A stretch of 9,826 bases of DNA from Bacteroidales bacterium (lineage in GTDB: Bacteria; Bacteroidota; Bacteroidia; Bacteroidales; DTU049): the NCBI GenBank assembly GCA_018432645.1, contig JAHDSP010000282.1:1-9826 (forward strand), written 5' to 3'. Each line of letters opens with the position of its first letter. The first letter of the stretch is position 1. Position numbers and translations under genes: made by a program. Positions 7,416 through 9,826 of the stretch are shown piece by piece. The notes below the pieces were generated by a model that was not told where the DNA came from, searched no databases, and saw only the letters and a program-made list of their open reading frames with translations.

Positions 7416-7441
7416 ATTAGTCCACAAATGCACAAAAATGA
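7416..7441 (+). repeat. 26-base direct repeat with CACAAATG core, copy 1
   Basis: It starts ATTAGTCCACAAATGCACA and matches 7551-7576 at 25 of 26 bases. The copies are 135 bases apart and flank the purine-rich array. The CACAAATG-type sequence resembles dispersed intergenic repeats of Bacteroidota. Confidence 0.85.
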
Positions 7442-7445
7442 GACT

Positions 7446-7520
7446 GGTGAGACTGGGAGAGAAGGTGACGGGGAGAGGAGGTGACTTGGGAAATAGGATA
7501 ATAGGAGAATAGGTGATGAG
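7446..7520 (+). repeat. Degenerate 16-base purine-rich tandem repeat array
   Basis: Units begin with GGTGA (or GGATA) at 7446, 7464, 7480, 7496 and 7512, giving spacings of 18, 16, 16 and 16. Typical units are GGTGACGGGGAGAGGA and GGTGACTTGGGAAATA. The plus strand is nearly all purine with many GG/GGG runs, in sharp contrast to the AT-rich surroundings. It does not appear to encode anything, and it lies exactly between the two copies of the 26-base repeat. Confidence 0.8.
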
Positions 7521-7550
7521 TTGATTAGTTTAGCAAGATAATGGTTATAA

Positions 7551-7586
7551 ATTAGTCCACAAATGCACACAAATGATCACAAATAG
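7551..7586 (+). repeat. 26-base direct repeat, copy 2, with three 10-base CACAAAT units
   Basis: The first 26 bases repeat 7416-7441 with one mismatch. Within and after it, CACAAATG, CACAAATG and CACAAATA start at 7558, 7568 and 7578, an exact 10-base period close to one turn of the DNA helix. Confidence 0.85.
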
Positions 7587-7594
7587 ATTATTAA

Positions 7595-7614
7595 CCCTGC
7601 CCTTTAGTGCAGGG
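7595..7614. repeat. GC-rich hairpin CCCTGC/GCAGGG
   Basis: Arms CCCTGC (7595-7600) and GCAGGG (7609-7614) flank an 8-base loop, CCTTTAGT. No T-tract follows, so it is not a standard terminator for the gene upstream. With the GGGCT hairpin at 7635 it looks like part of a dispersed palindromic repeat. Confidence 0.6.
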
Positions 7615-7634
7615 AATAACAAAGAAAGAGGATT

Positions 7635-7646
7635 GGGCTTTAGCCC
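7635..7646. repeat. Short hairpin GGGCT-TT-AGCCC
   Basis: GGGCTTTAGCCC has 5-base perfect arms around TT. It is followed by TGAAAAAA, not T residues, on the plus strand. It belongs to the same repeat-dense block as the CCCTGC hairpin and contains the same CTTTAG loop-like string. Confidence 0.5.
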
Positions 7647-7670
7647 TGAAAAAATTTATTTCTATTATTC

Positions 7671-7710
7671 TTTGTGCCCTTTGTGCCTTCTTTGAGAACT
7701 TTGTGGTTAA
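7671..7710 (+). repeat. TTTGTG-type short tandem units
   Basis: TTTGTGCC (7671), TTTGTGCC (7680), TTTGAGAA (7691) and TTTGTGGTTAA (7700) recur every 9-11 bases. The run CTTTGTGCC...TTTGTGGTTAA is a form I associate with dispersed intergenic repeats in Bacteroidota. It is non-coding here. Confidence 0.6.
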
Positions 7711-7779
7711 TATTTAACTATCAAATAATAAATAAAATTCATTTTTATAAAATTACTCTTTTATTATATCTATCCATAC

Positions 7780-7795
7780 AAAAGGTTATAGAACC
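7780..7795 (-). terminator. Weak candidate terminator for the TlpA-like gene
   Basis: Read on the minus strand, GGTT-CTAT-AACC is followed by TTTT, 38 bases beyond the stop of the TlpA-like gene. The stem has only 4 base pairs, so this is a weak call; no better terminator was found on either side of the convergent region. Confidence 0.25.
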
Positions 7796-7832
7796 ATATT
7801 TCCACTTAAAATCGAGGCATTACTTTCAATTT

Positions 7833-9296
7833 TTATGAATTGTCTTTTAAAAACAGCAATAAATCATCCATATTATCAGGTATTGCACAAATTTTATTCG
7901 TTTTAGTGTCCACCAAAAACATTACAGGAACTGAAAGTATAAAATAAGCGTTGGCTTCCGAGCTGTTTATTCCCCCTTCACATCTTTTATGCTTCCACCC
8001 TTGCAGTTGACTTATGGTATTTCCCCAAGCAGCAATTTCTGTTTCAGTTTCATCGAGGCTAAGAGCAAAAACTTCTATGAGTTTTTGATTACTTGATTGT
8101 TTCCACCAAGTGTAAAGTTGGTTAACAAGTTCATTACAATGGCCACAATCTGCACTATAGAAAAGAATTAATTTGTATTTACTATTGGTTTTGTATTTAC
8201 TAAATAGAATGTCTTTGCCATCATTATCTTTAATCGTAAAATCAGGTGCTAAAGTACCTGCGGTTAGAGTTTTTATCCCTGCAAGTCGTTTTTCTATTGC
8301 TTGTCTTTTCGTTGTTAGGCAATTAGGATCGTTAAGATATGTTTCCAACATTTCTATACCAGCAGGCATATTTATACTTTCATATCCTTTGTAAAAATAA
8401 TCAACCATCCAGCCATATACTTTTGGATGTCCGAGACGAGCTTTTTCTATAGCTGTTTTCCCGATAAGAGGATATAATGAATCTAATTCCTCTTGTGTTT
8501 TTGCAGTAGAAGCATACATGTTCACATAAGTGGTAATAAAATTGGTCAGATCCTTTGTGTGAAGCAAAAAAGTATCATTAAAATCTATCCCATCAAAATA
8601 ATGTGATAATACACTTTGCATTCGAGCGGATTCATCACCTTTAAAATCAATTTGTGGCACATAGTGAAACTGAAATATATGACTTATAAACAAGTCATTA
8701 TATTTGGTGGTTTGTTCTTTAAGCCATTGATTATAATTATTGCGTCTTTTTTCATATTCTTCAATTCCTTGCTGATAAAACTCTGATTGTATATCGTCAT
8801 AATTGAGCAAAAAGTATTGCAGTAAACTCAATTTTTCCTTTCGTTTGTTGTTTTCTTGGTTAAAGTGGGCAAACATAGTATTTTCTTTTTCATCTTTTTG
8901 AAAATAGGTACTGTCATTATTATTACAATACATAGGATTTACCCATAATTCTAAATCCTGATCATTAATAATAATGTACTTTTCGCAAGGATAGGGACTG
9001 CTAGTTTCGTTTTCTTTGTAATCAAAGCGTAATACAAATTCGCCGGGTAAATCAATATTTGAAATAATAATACTGTCTGTTTCGCCATTTTTAATACCAG
9101 ATTTTTCTAAAATAGTTTTATAAGCATTTGCGCCGTATAAAGGCATCAGGCTAACTTTACTTTCAGCAACACCGCGAATATGAAGTTTTAAAATTACTTC
9201 CTGAGCAGAGCAATTGGAAGTTTGTAAAGTGAAAAAACAAAAAGTTGAAATTAAGATTAACAAAAATTTTATTGAACGAAAAATTTTGCTTCTCAT
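7833..9296 (-). CDS. Exported TlpA-like thioredoxin-fold protein (CGHC)
   Basis: This 487-residue protein probably acts as a thiol-disulfide oxidoreductase in the periplasm. The signal peptide is at about 1-31 (RSIK, hydrophobic core, then CSA before QEV); C29 does not sit in a good lipobox, so a soluble product is favoured. Residues about 33-125 form a beta domain like the DUF4369 type that often precedes Bacteroidota TlpA domains. Residues about 140-340 are helical and charged, compatible with a DUF5106-like linker domain. The thioredoxin domain spans about 347-487, with APDF at 350-353, the active site C384-G-H-C387 (in FYSADCGHC) and the cis-proline loop SVPV (P457). It ends with NMDDLLLFLKD. 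The ATG at 9296 is the only start compatible with the signal peptide. It is transcribed alone, convergent to the surface-protein gene. It is visibly less AT-rich than the 1700-6000 operon. Substrate is unknown. Confidence 0.92.
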   Translation of the reverse strand: MRSKIFRSIKFLLILISTFCFFTLQTSNCSAQEVILKLHIRGVAESKVSLMPLYGANAYKTILEKSGIKNGETDSIIISNIDLPGEFVLRFDYKENETSSPYPCEKYIIINDQDLELWVNPMYCNNNDSTYFQKDEKENTMFAHFNQENNKRKEKLSLLQYFLLNYDDIQSEFYQQGIEEYEKRRNNYNQWLKEQTTKYNDLFISHIFQFHYVPQIDFKGDESARMQSVLSHYFDGIDFNDTFLLHTKDLTNFITTYVNMYASTAKTQEELDSLYPLIGKTAIEKARLGHPKVYGWMVDYFYKGYESINMPAGIEMLETYLNDPNCLTTKRQAIEKRLAGIKTLTAGTLAPDFTIKDNDGKDILFSKYKTNSKYKLILFYSADCGHCNELVNQLYTWWKQSSNQKLIEVFALSLDETETEIAAWGNTISQLQGWKHKRCEGGINSSEANAYFILSVPVMFLVDTKTNKICAIPDNMDDLLLFLKDNS

Positions 9297-9307
9297 AATT
9301 TTTTTTG

Positions 9308-9315
9308 CAAAATTA
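9308..9315 (-). promoter_or_regulatory. Bacteroidota-type -7 box for the TlpA-like gene
   Basis: On the minus strand this reads TAATTTTG, identical to the boxes at 43 and 881. It lies only 11 bases before the ATG at 9296, so transcription from it would give a leader of about 5 nt. Either the mRNA is nearly leaderless or the true promoter lies further upstream. Confidence 0.4.
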
Positions 9316-9434
9316 TTTAAAAAATTTTTTTGTTATTATGAAATAAATGAGATAGTATTAACCCTCATATAGATTATGTATGTATTTCGATATAATCAGG
9401 TAAATAATTGATAAAAATATCTATGAAAAGGTTT

Positions 9435-9478
9435 ACACAGATGAAAAAGATGTCATCATAATCTGGGAAACACAGATG
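9435..9478 (+). repeat. Pair of ACACAGATG units
   Basis: ACACAGATG occurs at 9435-9443 and 9470-9478, 35 bases apart. It resembles the ACACAGATGAAAA type of dispersed intergenic repeat in Bacteroidota, in line with the CACAAATG units near 7420 and 7558. Confidence 0.4.
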
Positions 9479-9569
9479 CTTTATAAAAGGTATGACGGAA
9501 TGAGAAAAAACTGCACATAAAAATCTCTTTTCAGGTCGTCGGGTAATGTTTTATGTTAAAATATGAAAT

Positions 9570-9597
9570 TTTAATTAATAATTTAGTATTAATTAAA
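9570..9597. repeat. 11-base inverted repeat upstream of promoter-like box
   Basis: TTTAATTAATA (9570-9580) and TATTAATTAAA (9587-9597) are perfect inverse complements with a 6-base loop, ATTTAG. The repeat ends 20 bases before the TATCTTTG box at 9618, a position suited to a regulator-binding site. All stem bases are A/T, so chance formation is possible. Confidence 0.4.
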
Positions 9598-9617
9598 CGT
9601 CTAATTCAATAAAATTG

Positions 9618-9625
9618 TATCTTTG
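9618..9625 (+). promoter_or_regulatory. Promoter-like box TATCTTTG (distal)
   Basis: TATCTTTG followed by C is a very good fit to the Bacteroidota -7 element (TAnnTTTGC-like). It lies 111 bases before the ATG at 9737, so a transcript from here would have a leader of about 105 nt. No clear -33 TTG is seen. Confidence 0.45.
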
Positions 9626-9634
9626 CAACAAAAG

Positions 9635-9691
9635 TTTGTTTATAAAAATATTTTGTATATTTGTAAAAAATTGGTTTATAAGAATGTTTGG
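9635..9691 (+). repeat. Two 21-base imperfect direct repeats spaced 36 bases
   Basis: 9635-9655 and 9671-9691 share 17 of 21 bases around the common core GTTTATAA. The first copy runs directly into the TATATTTG box at 9656. This could be a repeated operator or a duplicated promoter part. Confidence 0.4.
9656..9663 (+). promoter_or_regulatory. Promoter-like box TATATTTG with upstream TTTG
   Basis: TATATTTG fits TAnnTTTG, and TTTG at 9635-9638 lies 17 bases upstream, roughly where the -33 element is expected. It is the only box in the window with both elements visible. The leader to the ATG at 9737 would be about 68 nt. Confidence 0.45.
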
Positions 9692-9712
9692 CTCTATTAA
9701 AAAAAAATGTTG

Positions 9713-9720
9713 TAATTTTA
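9713..9720 (+). promoter_or_regulatory. Proximal promoter-like box TAATTTTA
   Basis: TAATTTTA differs at the last base from the TAATTTTG boxes at 43 and 881, and it lies 16 bases before the ATG at 9737, similar to the spacing of those genes. It is also inside a small inverted repeat (TTGTAA-TT-TTACAA, 9710-9723). Confidence 0.3.
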
Positions 9721-9736
9721 CAAAAAAAAGAAAAAC

Positions 9737-9826
9737 ATGGATAAAATAGAGCGAATAATAGAATTATTTGAGCAATCGACGATATCAGAACAGTTAAAGA
9801 TATTATATGAGCTTAAAAGGAGACAA
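9737..9826 (+). CDS. Start of an unidentified gene, cut by the window edge
   Basis: An ATG at 9737 opens a frame with no stop through the last base, giving 30 residues (MDKIERIIELFEQSTISEQ... ending LKRRQ). The fragment is charged and probably all-helical. It is too short to assign to a family. Support for it being real is the open frame up to the edge, more normal G+C use than the upstream DNA, and promoter-like boxes before it. The function is unknown. Confidence 0.5.
   Translation, partial: MDKIERIIELFEQSTISEQLKILYELKRRQ

Larger units (their letters stand above)
7342..7832. other. Repeat-rich convergent intergenic region, no gene supported
   Basis: These 491 bases lie between the 3' ends of two convergent genes. 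I see no credible gene. Instead there is a concentration of short repeats (listed separately): a 14-base direct repeat at its two sides, two copies of a 26-base repeat, a purine-rich 16-base tandem array, two GC-rich hairpins and a string of TTTGTG units. This looks like an accumulation site for dispersed intergenic repeats of the kind seen in several Bacteroidota and cyanobacterial genomes. The origin is inference. Confidence 0.75.
9297..9736. other. Non-coding region between divergent genes
   Basis: These 440 bases separate the TlpA-like gene (minus) from the gene starting at 9737 (plus). No reading frame of useful length is present. The left half holds scattered repeat-like ACACAGATG units. 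The right half is very AT-rich, with an inverted repeat, paired direct repeats and three promoter-like boxes pointing right, suggesting regulated or multiple transcription starts for the right-edge gene. Confidence 0.7.

Noticed and set aside
7259..7570. Minus-strand open frame of 103 codons over the repeat region
   Set aside because: It is a translation of the repeats (CICGLI appears twice because the 26-base repeat copies are 135 bases, 45 codons, apart), overlaps the end of the surface-protein gene and shows no protein-like design.
7416..7576. Possible insertion sequence bounded by the 26-base repeats
   Set aside because: The enclosed 109 bases hold no transposase and no terminal inverted repeats; a non-coding repeat element fits better.
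7416..7710. Possible CRISPR array from repeated units
   Set aside because: The only longer repeat occurs twice with a 109-base gap, the tandem units are degenerate with no unique spacers, and no cas genes are present.
8173..8394. Plus-strand open frame of 73 codons inside the TlpA-like gene
   Set aside because: It is a shadow on the opposite strand of a gene with a clear signal peptide and CGHC active site.
9424..9462. Short frame starting at ATG 9424
   Set aside because: Only 12 codons, within ACACAGATG repeat-like DNA, with no supporting signal.

Overview
The window is about 9.8 kb of very AT-rich DNA that looks like a chromosomal segment of a Bacteroidota bacterium. The evidence is: a secreted protein with the typical Bacteroidota LPV-type module and a type IX secretion (T9SS) C-terminal sorting domain; a DUF4175-type envelope protein; a TlpA-like thioredoxin of the Bacteroidota type; promoter boxes of the Bacteroidota TAnnTTTG form; and no clear Shine-Dalgarno sequences. 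No genus can be named from this stretch alone.

Layout. Positions 74-826 (+) encode a REC-LytTR response regulator, closed by a strong intrinsic terminator (851-877). Positions 910-5987 (+) hold four tightly packed, overlapping genes: an RsuA/RluB-type rRNA pseudouridine synthase, a small membrane-anchored protein of unknown function, a 1099-residue DUF4175-type membrane/coiled-coil protein, and a small protein that looks like a degenerate HATPase_c (anti-sigma/Bergerat-fold) domain. Positions 6034-7341 (+) encode a T9SS-exported surface protein with its own promoter box. Positions 7342-7832 are a gene-free convergent intergenic region full of short dispersed-type repeats, including a purine/G-rich 16-bp tandem array between two copies of a 26-bp repeat. 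Positions 7833-9296 (-) encode an exported TlpA-like thioredoxin with a CGHC active site. Positions 9297-9736 are a non-coding region between divergent genes with several promoter-like boxes, an inverted repeat and direct repeats. At 9737 a gene starts and runs off the right edge.

The most striking non-genic signal is a pair of GC-rich perfect palindromes with core GTTCCACGTGGAAC, at 1643-1660 and 3179-3192. Both lie inside coding sequence. They match a symmetric form of the ParB-binding parS centromere site, and both encode the same peptide, V-P-R-G-T, in two unrelated proteins. This suggests that the operon carries a chromosome-segregation locus and lies near the replication origin.

The overlapping operon joins ribosomal RNA modification to what looks like an envelope module: an anchored small protein, DUF4175, and a pseudo-HATPase whose nucleotide-binding residues seem to be lost. 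Base composition is layered. The operon from about 1700 to 6000 is extremely AT-rich, while the TlpA-like gene is visibly richer in G+C.
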